A stretch of 64,000 bases of DNA. Source: Caecibacter massiliensis (lineage in GTDB: Bacteria; Bacillota; Negativicutes; Veillonellales; Megasphaeraceae). The stretch is taken from positions 2,014,773-2,078,772 of the forward strand of contig LT608311.1 of assembly GCA_900095875.1 (NCBI GenBank), given 5' to 3'. Positions 1 through 8,113 of this stretch are shown here, piece after piece (the stretch's first letter is position 1; each line of letters opens with the position of its first letter). The position numbers and the translations under genes were made by a program. The notes below the pieces were generated by a model that searched no databases, had not been told where the DNA came from, and saw only the letters and a list, made by a program, of their open reading frames with translations.

Positions 1-1
1 G

Positions 2-1492
2 GCTATTACACCGACTCCTGCTGGAGAAGGGAAAACGCTTACGACGATAGGCCTGGCCCAGGCTCTGAACCAGCTGGGACATAAGACGATGACGGCATTG
101 CGGGAACCTTCTCTGGGCCCTGTCTTTGGTATAAAAGGGGGAGCGGCTGGCGGCGGTTATTCCCAGGTTCTTCCTATGGAAGATATCAATCTTCATTTTA
201 CGGGTGATATGCATGCGATTACAGCTGCCAATAACCTGCTGGCTGCGGCAATCGACAATCACGTGCATCAGGGAAATGCTCTCCGCATCGATGTGCGCCG
301 TATTGTATGGAAACGGGTCATGGATATGAATGACCGGGCACTGCGTGATATAGTCGTAGGACTCGGCGGCAAGGTCAACGGGTTCCCCAGAGAAGACCAT
401 TTCATGATTACCGTAGCATCGGAAATCATGGCAATTCTCTGCCTGGCTAGTGATCTGATGGATTTGAAGAAACGGATGGGGGATATTATCGTCGCTTATG
501 ACCTCGATGGCAATCCGGTTCGTGCCCGTCAACTCGGGGTAGAAGGGGCGATGGCCATTCTCATGAAAGATGCTATCAAACCGAACATTGTACAGACGAC
601 GGAAAACACGCCGGCTCTTGTACACGGCGGACCTTTTGCCAATATTGCCCACGGATGTAATTCTGTCGTAGCTACCAAGCTGGCTCTCAAAATGGGAGAA
701 ATAACGGTGACGGAAGCCGGATTCGGTGCTGACCTGGGTGCGGAAAAGTTCATGGATATCAAATGCCGCTTTGCCGGAATCAAACCAGATGCCGTCGTCA
801 TCGTCGCCACCATTCGGGCGCTTAAGATGCACGGCGGAGTAGATAAGAAAAATCTCCAGCCGGAAAATCTGGAAGCACTGGAAAAAGGCTTTGCTAATCT
901 GAAGAAACATATCGAAAATATGCGCAAATATGATATCCCCGTCGTAGTAGGCATAAACCGCTTCCTGACAGACACGGATGCCGAAATAGCATTGCTTACC
1001 CGCCTTTGTCAGGATTATGGTGTCGATGTGGCTCTGAACAACTGCTGGGCCGAAGGCGGCAAAGGGGGACTGGACCTGGGACGGAAAGTCCTGCAGCTCC
1101 TGCAGCAGCCCAAAACACCGTATAAACCGTTGTACGATGTCAATGACACGATTCTTCATAAATTGGAAATCCTGACGAAAGAAATCTACGGCGGCGACGG
1201 CGTCATCCTGGAAGGCAAAGCGCCGAAACAAATTGCCGAACTGGAAAAACTTGGCCTTGATAAAATGCCGGTCTGCGTGGCCAAGACACAGTATTCCCTT
1301 TCGGATAATCCCGCATTACTGGGAGCGCCGGAACATTTCAAGATTACCGTCAAAGACGTCCGCGTCTGCACTGGTGCCGGGTTCATTGTCTGCCAGACGA
1401 GTAATATCATGGTCATGCCAGGCTTACCGAAAGTACCGGCTGCCAACCGTATGGATATCGATGAAAACGGCGTCATTACAGGTCTGTTCTAG
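2..1492 (+). CDS. fhs: Formate--tetrahydrofolate ligase, 5' end cut by window edge
   Basis: ATP-dependent ligase that joins formate to tetrahydrofolate to give 10-formyl-THF, a cytosolic step in C1 metabolism feeding purine synthesis and the folate pool. The open frame runs in from the window edge. It begins with the family's nucleotide-binding signature [10 protein letters not shown] at visible residues 3-12, so translation must start upstream of the window. The visible 496 residues against a usual length near 556 suggest about 60 residues are missing. The glycine-rich stretch after [18 protein letters not shown] and the C-terminal PGLPK region are also typical. The next gene, at 1592, acts on a related folate intermediate but is separated from it by a terminator. 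Confidence 0.95.
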   Translation, partial: AITPTPAGEGKTLTTIGLAQALNQLGHKTMTALREPSLGPVFGIKGGAAGGGYSQVLPMEDINLHFTGDMHAITAANNLLAAAIDNHVHQGNALRIDVRRIVWKRVMDMNDRALRDIVVGLGGKVNGFPREDHFMITVASEIMAILCLASDLMDLKKRMGDIIVAYDLDGNPVRARQLGVEGAMAILMKDAIKPNIVQTTENTPALVHGGPFANIAHGCNSVVATKLALKMGEITVTEAGFGADLGAEKFMDIKCRFAGIKPDAVVIVATIRALKMHGGVDKKNLQPENLEALEKGFANLKKHIENMRKYDIPVVVGINRFLTDTDAEIALLTRLCQDYGVDVALNNCWAEGGKGGLDLGRKVLQLLQQPKTPYKPLYDVNDTILHKLEILTKEIYGGDGVILEGKAPKQIAELEKLGLDKMPVCVAKTQYSLSDNPALLGAPEHFKITVKDVRVCTGAGFIVCQTSNIMVMPGLPKVPAANRMDIDENGVITGLF

Positions 1493-1510
1493 TCGTTATG
1501 GCTAGCATAT

Positions 1511-1536
1511 AAAAGGCGGCTTTACAGCCGTCTTTT
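1511..1536 (+). terminator. Intrinsic terminator after fhs
   Basis: A GC-rich hairpin (GGCGGCT, 4-nt loop, AGCCGTC, one G-T pair) is flanked by AAAA and TTTT. It lies 18 bases after the fhs stop. Confidence 0.85.
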
Positions 1537-1591
1537 ACTGTATGCAGACTAGCATGATGAATTAACATACATAATAAGTGAGGATACGATA

Positions 1592-2212
1592 GTGGATAAG
1601 AAAAAATTATGTGCCCTGCCCATAGATGAAATGCTGGCGGCTACGGCTTCCAAGGATCCAGTACCAGGCGGTGGTGGCATTGCGGCCCTTACAGCCGCTT
1701 CGGCGGCAGCACTGGTTGAAATGGTAGCGAATCTTACCATAGGTAAAAAAGGGTATGAAAAGGTAGAGCCGATGATGCGGGACATACGCAGTCAGGCTGA
1801 AGAATTGCGGATCCGGTATCAGGATGGCATAGATGAAGACGCCCATGCTTTTGAAGGGGTCATCCGCGCTGTGCGCCTTCCCAAAGATACACCGGAACGC
1901 ACTGCCATAGTCCAGCAGGCTTTTAAGAATGCAGCAGCTATTCCCTTTGCTCTGGGAAAAGACATTTTTGTTCTTCTCCAGCTGAGCGAACAAGTCGTGC
2001 GCTATGGCAATGCCTGGGTCATTACCGATGGCGCTATTGCCGCTATGAATGCCCGGGCCGCTATGCGGTCAGCCTTTTATAGCGTACGCGTCAATCTGAA
2101 ATCTATTACCGATGAGGACTATGTCCATTTTATGATGGATGCGATAGAAGATATTGAAAAAAAAGCGGCCAGGATAGAAGAAGCAGTGGAAAGAGAATAC
2201 CAGAAACGTTAG
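1592..2212 (+). CDS. fchA: Cyclodeaminase/cyclohydrolase family protein (methenyl-THF cyclohydrolase type)
   Basis: A 206-residue helical protein of the formiminotransferase-cyclodeaminase C-terminal family. Stand-alone members act as methenyltetrahydrofolate cyclohydrolases or formimino-THF cyclodeaminases. The family motif KDPVPGGGG lies at residues 21-29, followed by the alanine-rich helix ending MVANLTIGKKGY. Translation starts at GTG 1592, with an AGTGAGG ribosome site 8 bases upstream; no good ATG is nearer. Its position after fhs supports a role in interconverting C1-folates. Whether the substrate is methenyl- or formimino-THF cannot be decided from the sequence, so the symbol is by family resemblance. 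Confidence 0.85.
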   Translation: MDKKKLCALPIDEMLAATASKDPVPGGGGIAALTAASAAALVEMVANLTIGKKGYEKVEPMMRDIRSQAEELRIRYQDGIDEDAHAFEGVIRAVRLPKDTPERTAIVQQAFKNAAAIPFALGKDIFVLLQLSEQVVRYGNAWVITDGAIAAMNARAAMRSAFYSVRVNLKSITDEDYVHFMMDAIEDIEKKAARIEEAVEREYQKR

Positions 2213-2298
2213 TTCATAAGAGAGGATCCCCTGCTGTCTTTTATGCCCGCATGGAACTCCCATGCAAAAGGTTGCTGAGACTATAAGGAGGATGTCCT

Positions 2299-3303
2299 AT
2301 GCCATTTCAGATAGTTCACAATGATATTGTCAGAATGAAAACGGATGCCATCGTCAATGCGGCCAACTCGGCACTGTTGGCGGGCAGTGGTGTATGTGGC
2401 GCTATTTTTCGTGCTGCCGGATATGAAAAACTCTCTGCTGAATGTCATAAAAAAGCGCCATGCCCTGTGGGTCAGTCGGTTTTAACGTCGGCCTACAACC
2501 TGCCGGCACGTTATATCATTCATACAGTGGGGCCTGTATGGCAGGGAGGTAAGGCCTGGGAAAAGGACTATCTAACTTCTTGTTATACTACGGCACTGGA
2601 AACGGCATGGGAAGCGGGTTGCCGGTCTATTTCCTTTCCCCTTATTTCGGCAGGTATTTTTGGTTATCCCTTAGAAGAGGCCTCGGAGACTGCCTGTCAA
2701 TCTATACGGGCTTTTTTACAGAATCATGAAATGGAAGTTTATCTCGTCGTTCTCGAACGTCCGGCTATTCAGCTTAACCACCATCTGGCTGATGAATTAA
2801 AACAGTATCTGAACCAGTTTCTGGGGGAAGAAAAAGAGCAGGAGCCGGACGAAATATGTATTTGTCATCGGGAATCGGATGTCCGTATGTCCCAGGACTA
2901 TGGAATGGACACCTTCGCCCGGCCGGGGAAAAAGGACAGACACTCACTGAATCAGATACTTCAAAATCTGGATGAAACATTTTCTCATATGGTATTACGC
3001 CTTATCGATGAGAAGGGGTACAGTGATATCGAGGTATATAAGCGGGCAAATATGGACCGGAGACTATTTTCTAAAATCAGGAGTCATGAGGAATATCTGC
3101 CCAAGAAAAAAACGGTCCTGGCTCTGGCAGTAGGACTGAGACTTTCCGTGACGGAAACGGAAGAACTGCTGCATAAAGCGGGATATTCGCTGTCAGGAAG
3201 CAAAAAAAGAGATGTCATTGTACGATATTTCCTGGACCATGGTGAATATGACATCTATACGATTGATAAAGCATTATTTTACTTTGGTGAACCAGAATTA
3301 TAA
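2299..3303 (+). CDS. Macro-domain protein with an extra C-terminal helical domain
   Basis: Residues 1 to about 175 form a macro domain, the fold that binds ADP-ribose and often removes it or O-acetyl-ADP-ribose. Visible motifs are DAIVNAAN (residues 16-23), the phosphate loop GSGVCGAIF (29-37) and ISAGIFGYP. Residues from about 210 to 334 form a second, mostly helical region containing YLPKKKT, two leucine-rich helices and a YDI segment near the end. This arrangement recurs in Firmicute macro-domain proteins, but I know of no established function for the tail. A strong AAGGAGG site precedes ATG 2299. It stands alone between fchA and a convergent hydrolase. The enzyme activity is not proven by sequence; it could be a reader of ADP-ribose rather than a hydrolase. 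Confidence 0.85.
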   Translation: MPFQIVHNDIVRMKTDAIVNAANSALLAGSGVCGAIFRAAGYEKLSAECHKKAPCPVGQSVLTSAYNLPARYIIHTVGPVWQGGKAWEKDYLTSCYTTALETAWEAGCRSISFPLISAGIFGYPLEEASETACQSIRAFLQNHEMEVYLVVLERPAIQLNHHLADELKQYLNQFLGEEKEQEPDEICICHRESDVRMSQDYGMDTFARPGKKDRHSLNQILQNLDETFSHMVLRLIDEKGYSDIEVYKRANMDRRLFSKIRSHEEYLPKKKTVLALAVGLRLSVTETEELLHKAGYSLSGSKKRDVIVRYFLDHGEYDIYTIDKALFYFGEPEL

Positions 3304-3310
3304 ATATGAA

Positions 3311-3346
3311 CACCCGCCTGTATATCCCAGGGTATGCAGGCGGGCG
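3311..3346. terminator. Shared hairpin between convergent genes
   Basis: The inverted repeat CACCCGCCTG / CAGGCGGGCG lies between the stops at 3303 and 3360. There is only a weak T run on either side, so it is a plausible but not ideal bidirectional terminator. Confidence 0.6.
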
Positions 3347-3359
3347 TTGATTTATCTGA

Positions 3360-4025
3360 TTACAATGTAAATTCTGTTCCGGGAGGAATAATGTGAACGG
3401 GAATCGAATAGGTTTCTTCTGTCATTTTTTTATAGACTTCCGGATCGGCGTTTACGACAGGCCAGGTTCCATAATGGATGGGAATCACCATTTTAGGCTG
3501 TATCCATGAAGCGGCTAAGGCCGCGTCTTCCATTCCCATGGTAAAATTATCTCCAATGGGCAGGAAGGCTGCATCAATGGGACCGAAACGGCTATGAAGC
3601 TTCATGTCCGAATACAGACCGGTGTCGCCGGCATAATAGATGCGTTTGCCAGCAAATTCCAACAGGCAGCCACAGGCCAGGCCACCGGCTATTCCAGCGC
3701 CATGCAGGGCTGGTGTAAGACGTATCGAGCCGAAGGGAAAATCCGCTTTGCCACCGATGTGCATGGCATGGGCATTACAACCGGCCATACGGGCTTTACC
3801 GGCTACTTCGGCCGTACTGATGACCAGGGCGTCGTTTACTTTGGCTATTTCTTCGGCATCACCGTAGTGATCGCCATGGGCATGAGAGATAAAGATATAC
3901 TGACAGGTGATAGACGAAGGTTTAACTGTTGTCCAGGGATTATCTGCGATAAAAGGATCAAAGAGGATTGTCGTATTTCCTGAAGAGAGTGAAAAGGCCG
4001 AATGACCGTAATACATGCATTTCAT
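3360..4025 (-). CDS. UPF0173/UlaG-type metal-dependent hydrolase
   Basis: A 221-residue metallo-beta-lactamase-fold hydrolase of the UPF0173/UlaG type. The metal-binding motif HAHGDH is at residues 48-53, and later ligands are visible in YYAGDTGLYSD and PIHYGTW. Members are cytosolic and hydrolyse lactones or phosphoesters; the substrate here is unknown. The start is placed at the ATG at 4025 (protein beginning MKCMYYGHSAFS), which matches the family and has GGAG just upstream. An in-frame ATG at 4073 would add 16 residues not typical of the family. It is divergent from trmL. Confidence 0.85.
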   Translation of the reverse strand: MKCMYYGHSAFSLSSGNTTILFDPFIADNPWTTVKPSSITCQYIFISHAHGDHYGDAEEIAKVNDALVISTAEVAGKARMAGCNAHAMHIGGKADFPFGSIRLTPALHGAGIAGGLACGCLLEFAGKRIYYAGDTGLYSDMKLHSRFGPIDAAFLPIGDNFTMGMEDAALAASWIQPKMVIPIHYGTWPVVNADPEVYKKMTEETYSIPVHIIPPGTEFTL

Positions 4026-4115
4026 AGGCTCCATCCCTTTCTGTATGTACATGGTATATGGCAAGAATGCCATTATTTTCTATTATATAGAAAATAACAG
4101 AAAAGGGAAAGTCTC

Positions 4116-4144
4116 TTGTGCTTCCCTGGGAAATCTTGTACAAT
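4116..4144 (+). promoter_or_regulatory. Sigma-A promoter for trmL-ylbF-murB
   Basis: TTGTGC (4116-4121) and TACAAT (4139-4144) are 17 bases apart. Transcription would begin near 4151, which leaves ATG 4168 as the first usable start of trmL and rules against the ATG at 4150. Confidence 0.65.
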
Positions 4145-4167
4145 ATCCCATGGAGAGTGATGTAACA

Positions 4168-4656
4168 ATGCATATAGTCATGGTAGAACCGGAAATCCCG
4201 GGAAACACGGGTAATATTGCCCGCCTTTGTGCTGCCAATCATATTACACTGCACCTGGTCAAGCCGTTGGGATTTTCGCTTGAGGATAAATATCTGAAGC
4301 GGGCCGGCCTCGATTACTGGCCACTGGTCGATGTACAGGTACATGAAAATTTTGCTGAAGTCCAGGAAAAATACAAGGGACACCATTTTTATTTTCTGAC
4401 GACAAAATCGGAACAGTGTTATGCCGATATCCGGTTTACCCAGGACGATCTCTTGGTATTTGGCAAGGAAACAAAGGGGCTGCCGGAAAGTCTTCTGAAA
4501 CAATATCCGCAGCAGTGTTTCCGCATTCCCATGGTCGATAAGGCACGGAGCCTGAATTTATCTAATTCTGTTGCCATTGTTTCTTATGAAGCGTTGCGGC
4601 AGCTGGGATTTCCAGACATGGCAAAGAGTGGCATTAGCATAAAAAATTTAAAATAA
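4168..4656 (+). CDS. trmL: tRNA (cytidine(34)-2'-O)-methyltransferase
   Basis: SPOUT-class methyltransferase that places a 2'-O-methyl group on the wobble base of tRNA-Leu. It has 162 residues, the normal length. Seen motifs: N-terminal VEPEIPGNTGNIARLC, the middle FGKETKGLP, and the C-terminal cofactor knot IPMVDKARSLNLSNSVAI. The start at ATG 4168 fits both the family N-terminus and the predicted transcript start. It is followed 21 bases later by ylbF and then murB, probably as one transcription unit. Confidence 0.93.
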   Translation: MHIVMVEPEIPGNTGNIARLCAANHITLHLVKPLGFSLEDKYLKRAGLDYWPLVDVQVHENFAEVQEKYKGHHFYFLTTKSEQCYADIRFTQDDLLVFGKETKGLPESLLKQYPQQCFRIPMVDKARSLNLSNSVAIVSYEALRQLGFPDMAKSGISIKNLK

Positions 4657-4677
4657 TCTTGCACGGGGAGTGAAATC

Positions 4678-5025
4678 ATGAGTGTATACGATAAAGCAAA
4701 TGAATTAGCACAGGCTATCCAGGAAGATGAAGATTATAAGGCATTACTGGAAGCCGGAAAGAAGCTGGCTGAAGATGGAAAAACGAGAAAACATGTCCAG
4801 GATTTCCTGACATTGCAGGCCCAACTGGCTTACGCCCAGGCGGCTGGTGACAAGCCGGTACGAAAAAAAATAGAACAATTGCAGAAATTGCAGGAAATCG
4901 TGGCGAGCCGGCCTCTGGCGGTAGAATATCTGGAAAAATACATGAAATGGAATCAGATTGGCGGTCAGATTCTTGGCACTATTCAACAGGCAATGGCAGA
5001 AGGACTGAGTATTCTTGATAAATAA
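4678..5025 (+). CDS. YlbF/YmcA family protein
   Basis: A 115-residue, all-helical, charged protein of the YlbF/YmcA (DUF964) family. In Bacillus the relatives YlbF, YmcA and YaaT form a complex that affects RNase Y activity and development. The pattern VYDKANELAQAIQ at the N-terminus and the tyrosine/lysine-rich second half match. A GGGGAG site precedes ATG 4678. The murB start overlaps its last 11 bases, so the two are probably translationally coupled. The partner proteins are not in this window. Confidence 0.85.
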   Translation: MSVYDKANELAQAIQEDEDYKALLEAGKKLAEDGKTRKHVQDFLTLQAQLAYAQAAGDKPVRKKIEQLQKLQEIVASRPLAVEYLEKYMKWNQIGGQILGTIQQAMAEGLSILDK

Positions 5026-5947
5026 ATATGCAATGGCGAGCATGGTTTCGCAATTAACTCAACTCATACCGCAGCAGCAGGTGCTTTTAGACGAGCCGAT
5101 GGGCCTGCATACGACATTTGCTATCGGAGGCCCGGCGGATGTACTGGTCCTTCCCCATACGGTGAAAGAAATGTCGCAGACAATCCGTCTGGCCAGGCAG
5201 CTGGAGCTTCCTGTTACGGTCATTGGCGGAGGGTCTAATGTACTCGTTCTGGACGGTGGCATCCGCGGCGTCGTCATTCAATTAAATGAAATGAACAAGT
5301 ATCTTTCCTGCCATGATACGAAGATTCTGGCCAGTTCCGGATTTATGCTGAAGGATGTCTGCCAGTTTGCCCAGCAGAATAGTCTGACGGGGATGGAATT
5401 TGCCTGCGGCATACCGGGGACGCTGGGCGGGGCCGTATTTATGAATGCCGGTGCTTATGGCGGTGAAATGAGCCATATTGTTTCCCGCGTACGTACGGTT
5501 AACCGCAATGGCAGTGTACATACCTACAAGACGGCTGATTTCGAATTTGGGTACAGAAAGAGCATTTTTCAGCGCTTGCAGGAATTTGTCGTAGAAGTAG
5601 AGCTGCAGCTTTCACGGGGAGATCAAACGAAAATCCAGGAACAGATGGATGATCTCATGGAACGGCGGCGTAGCAAACAGCCGCTCGAAATGCATAGTGC
5701 AGGCAGTACATTCAAGCGGCCGCCTGGTTATTATGCTGGCACGCTGATAGATCAGACTGGCCTCAAAGGATTATCTTGTGGTGATGCCCAGGTATCGACC
5801 AAACATGCCGGTTTTGTTGTTAATACCGGCCATGCTACAGCCAGAGATGTGCTGGCCGTAATCCATGAAGTGCAAAAGAGAGTAGAAGCAGCCCATGGCG
5901 TACATTTAGAACCAGAAGTACGTATTTTAGGAGAAGAGCAGAACTAG
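5015..5947 (+). CDS. murB: UDP-N-acetylmuramate dehydrogenase
   Basis: FAD-dependent reductase that converts UDP-GlcNAc-enolpyruvate to UDP-MurNAc, the last step before the peptide ligases. The FAD-binding motif GGGSNVLV is at residues 71-78, and the short loop SAGSTFKRP typical of type II (Gram-positive) MurB is present. LEPEVRILG near the end carries the conserved Glu. Translation most likely begins at TTG 5015, where AAGGA lies about 10 bases upstream; ATGs at 5033 and 5042 lack a ribosome site. It is separate from the mur cluster at 23881-36652, which has no murB. Confidence 0.93.
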   Translation: MINKYAMASMVSQLTQLIPQQQVLLDEPMGLHTTFAIGGPADVLVLPHTVKEMSQTIRLARQLELPVTVIGGGSNVLVLDGGIRGVVIQLNEMNKYLSCHDTKILASSGFMLKDVCQFAQQNSLTGMEFACGIPGTLGGAVFMNAGAYGGEMSHIVSRVRTVNRNGSVHTYKTADFEFGYRKSIFQRLQEFVVEVELQLSRGDQTKIQEQMDDLMERRRSKQPLEMHSAGSTFKRPPGYYAGTLIDQTGLKGLSCGDAQVSTKHAGFVVNTGHATARDVLAVIHEVQKRVEAAHGVHLEPEVRILGEEQN

Positions 5948-5950
5948 ATA

Positions 5951-5990
5951 AAAAAAACAGCCGGATTGATATAGTCAATCCGGCTGTTTT
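5951..5990 (+). terminator. Strong intrinsic terminator after murB
   Basis: A perfect 13-bp stem (ACAGCCGGATTGA / TCAATCCGGCTGT) with a 5-nt loop is flanked by an A run and TTTT, so it may act in both directions. Confidence 0.92.
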
Positions 5991-5991
5991 G

Positions 5992-6000
5992 TGATATACT
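5992..6000 (+). promoter_or_regulatory. Extended -10 promoter for typA
   Basis: TGATATACT forms an extended -10 element immediately after the murB terminator. No good -35 is seen because that position lies in the terminator stem. Confidence 0.45.
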
Positions 6001-6057
6001 AACACAGTTACAGAAAATTAAACTATTTTATATTGCTACAAATAGGAGAGGACGCAG

Positions 6058-7872
6058 ATGGAACGTAAGGATATACGTAATATTGCTATTATTGCTCATG
6101 TTGACCATGGTAAAACGACTTTGGTCGATGCTATGCTCAAACAGAGCCATGTTTTCCGTTCGAATGAAAAAGTGGCTGAACGGGTCATGGACTCTGGTGA
6201 TATCGAACGTGAACGCGGTATCACGATTTTATCCAAAAATACTTCTGTCATGCACGATGGCGTAAAAATCAACATAGTCGATACTCCGGGGCATGCTGAT
6301 TTTGGTGGCGAAGTAGAACGTGTCCTCAACATGGTTGACGGCGTATTGCTTCTGGTTGATGCATTTGAAGGCCCGATGCCGCAGACGAAATATGTACTGC
6401 GCAAAGCATTGGAACAAAAGCTGAAACCTATTGTCGTCATTAATAAAATTGATAAACCCGATGCCCGTGTTTCTGAAGTAGAAGACGAAGTACTGGAATT
6501 GTTCATGGAATTGGAAGCCGATGATGATCAGCTTGATTTCCCTGTTATCTATGCCAATGGCCGTGATGGCATTGCTAAAAATTCTATGGATGATGACAGT
6601 GACAACCTGGAACCGCTCTTTAAGTGTATTATTGAAAACTGCCCGTGCCCGAAGGGCGATGCCGATGGCCCGCTTCAGTTCATGGTTACTACCCTGGACT
6701 ACGATGATTACGTAGGCAAGATTGCCGTCGGCCGTATTGTCCGGGGCCGCATGCACCCCAATCAGCAGGTTGTCATCACAGACGGTGAAAGCCAGCGCAA
6801 GGCTAAAATCGGCCGCGTATATACCTATGAAGGCCTGAAGCGGGTTGAAACAGACGAAGCGTCCATGGGTGATATTGCCTGCATTATCGGCATTCCTGAT
6901 CTTAAAATCGGGGAAACTGTTGCTGATCCGGAAAATCCTGAAGCATTGCCGAAAATCAATATCGATGAACCGACATTGTCTATGATATTCTATGTCAATG
7001 ACAGTCCGTTTGCCGGCCAGGATGGTGAATTTGTAACGAGCCGTCATTTGCGGGACCGCCTCTTCCGGGAAGTACAGACTAATGTGTCGCTTCGTGTGGA
7101 AGAAACGGATAGTGCCGATGCATTCAAGGTTTCCGGCCGTGGCGAACTGCACATTGCCGTTCTTATCGAAGAAATGCGCCGTGAAGGATATGAACTTCAA
7201 GTAGGCAAACCGAGCGTCATTACAAAAGAAATCAACGGCAAGAAGTGTGAACCTCTGGAAGCCCTGACCATTGATGTACCACAGGAATTTATGGGAACGG
7301 TAATGGAAAAACTGGGAACCCGCAAGGCTGAAATGGTCAATATGGTGGATTTGAAGGGATATACCCGCCTTGAATTCATCATTCCTGCCCGCGGACTGAT
7401 TGGTTTCCGCAGTGAATTCCTGACGGCTACTAAAGGCAACGGTATCATGTATCATGTTTTCCATGGCTATGCTCCCTGGAAAGGTGATATTCCCGGTCGT
7501 ACACGGGGAAGTCTGGTTGCTTTTGAATCGGGCACGACGACTGGCTATGGCATTTTTAACCTTCAGGATCGTGGCGTCATGTTCATCAATCCCGGTGAAG
7601 AAATCTATCTGGGGCAGGTCATCGGGGAAAGCAACCGCGATGTAGACATTGATGTCAATCCCTGCAAGAAGAAACACCTGACCAATACCCGTTCCTCTGC
7701 TTCTGATGAAGCATTGCGCCTTATTCCGCCTCGTCAGATGGGATTGGAAAAATCTCTGGAATGGATCAATGAAGATGAACTGGTAGAAGTAACACCGCAT
7801 AATATCCGCATCCGCAAGGCTATTCTTGATAAGCACGATAGAAAGAAAGCTATGCGTAAATCACAACAGTAA
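6058..7872 (+). CDS. typA: Ribosome-associated GTPase TypA/BipA
   Basis: Translational GTPase of the EF-G family that acts on ribosome assembly and stress or cold adaptation. It has 604 residues, as expected. The G1 loop AHVDHGKTT is at residues 14-22; further motifs are RERGITI (G2), [10 protein letters not shown] (G3) and NKIDKP (G4). The C-terminal part contains the family-specific [18 protein letters not shown] lies upstream of ATG 6058. It stands as a single-gene unit between two terminators. Confidence 0.96.
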   Translation: MERKDIRNIAIIAHVDHGKTTLVDAMLKQSHVFRSNEKVAERVMDSGDIERERGITILSKNTSVMHDGVKINIVDTPGHADFGGEVERVLNMVDGVLLLVDAFEGPMPQTKYVLRKALEQKLKPIVVINKIDKPDARVSEVEDEVLELFMELEADDDQLDFPVIYANGRDGIAKNSMDDDSDNLEPLFKCIIENCPCPKGDADGPLQFMVTTLDYDDYVGKIAVGRIVRGRMHPNQQVVITDGESQRKAKIGRVYTYEGLKRVETDEASMGDIACIIGIPDLKIGETVADPENPEALPKINIDEPTLSMIFYVNDSPFAGQDGEFVTSRHLRDRLFREVQTNVSLRVEETDSADAFKVSGRGELHIAVLIEEMRREGYELQVGKPSVITKEINGKKCEPLEALTIDVPQEFMGTVMEKLGTRKAEMVNMVDLKGYTRLEFIIPARGLIGFRSEFLTATKGNGIMYHVFHGYAPWKGDIPGRTRGSLVAFESGTTTGYGIFNLQDRGVMFINPGEEIYLGQVIGESNRDVDIDVNPCKKKHLTNTRSSASDEALRLIPPRQMGLEKSLEWINEDELVEVTPHNIRIRKAILDKHDRKKAMRKSQQ

Positions 7873-7890
7873 TTACAAAAAAGCATGGAT

Positions 7891-7936
7891 GGCACAGTCC
7901 TTTTCGAATTTGGAAAGAGCCTGTGCCATTTTCTTT
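7891..7936 (+). terminator. Intrinsic terminator after typA
   Basis: GGCACAG pairs with CTGTGCC. The intervening sequence adds a partly paired upper stem (CCTTTTC / GGAAAGAG), and TTTTCTTT follows. Confidence 0.8.
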
Positions 7937-8032
7937 ATAAAAGCACTGGAAATCCATTCAAATTTGTGGTACATTATGGGTAATGCATATGCAAATACGA
8001 ATCAGCACGTATATGCGTATACACAGTTAGTA

Positions 8033-8055
8033 GTACGGATTGTGAAAATCCGTAC
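8033..8055 (+). promoter_or_regulatory. Perfect 9-bp inverted repeat in the nifJ leader
   Basis: GTACGGATT, 5-base spacer GTGAA, AATCCGTAC. It lies about 60 bases before the nifJ start and contains TTGTGAA, the half-site of the redox repressor Rex. It could be an operator or an RNA hairpin; the second half does not fit the full Rex palindrome. Confidence 0.45.
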
Positions 8056-8113
8056 GTAGAACCTTGCTTGTGATGTTATTTTACTATCTCAATAACCAAA
8101 GAAAGGGACGAAA

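Noticed and set aside
6229-7836. 535-codon open frame opposite typA
   Set aside because: Same cause: a shadow of a conserved, highly biased gene.
7826-8059. 77-codon frame between typA and nifJ
   Set aside because: It starts inside typA in another frame and passes through a terminator; codon use is not gene-like.
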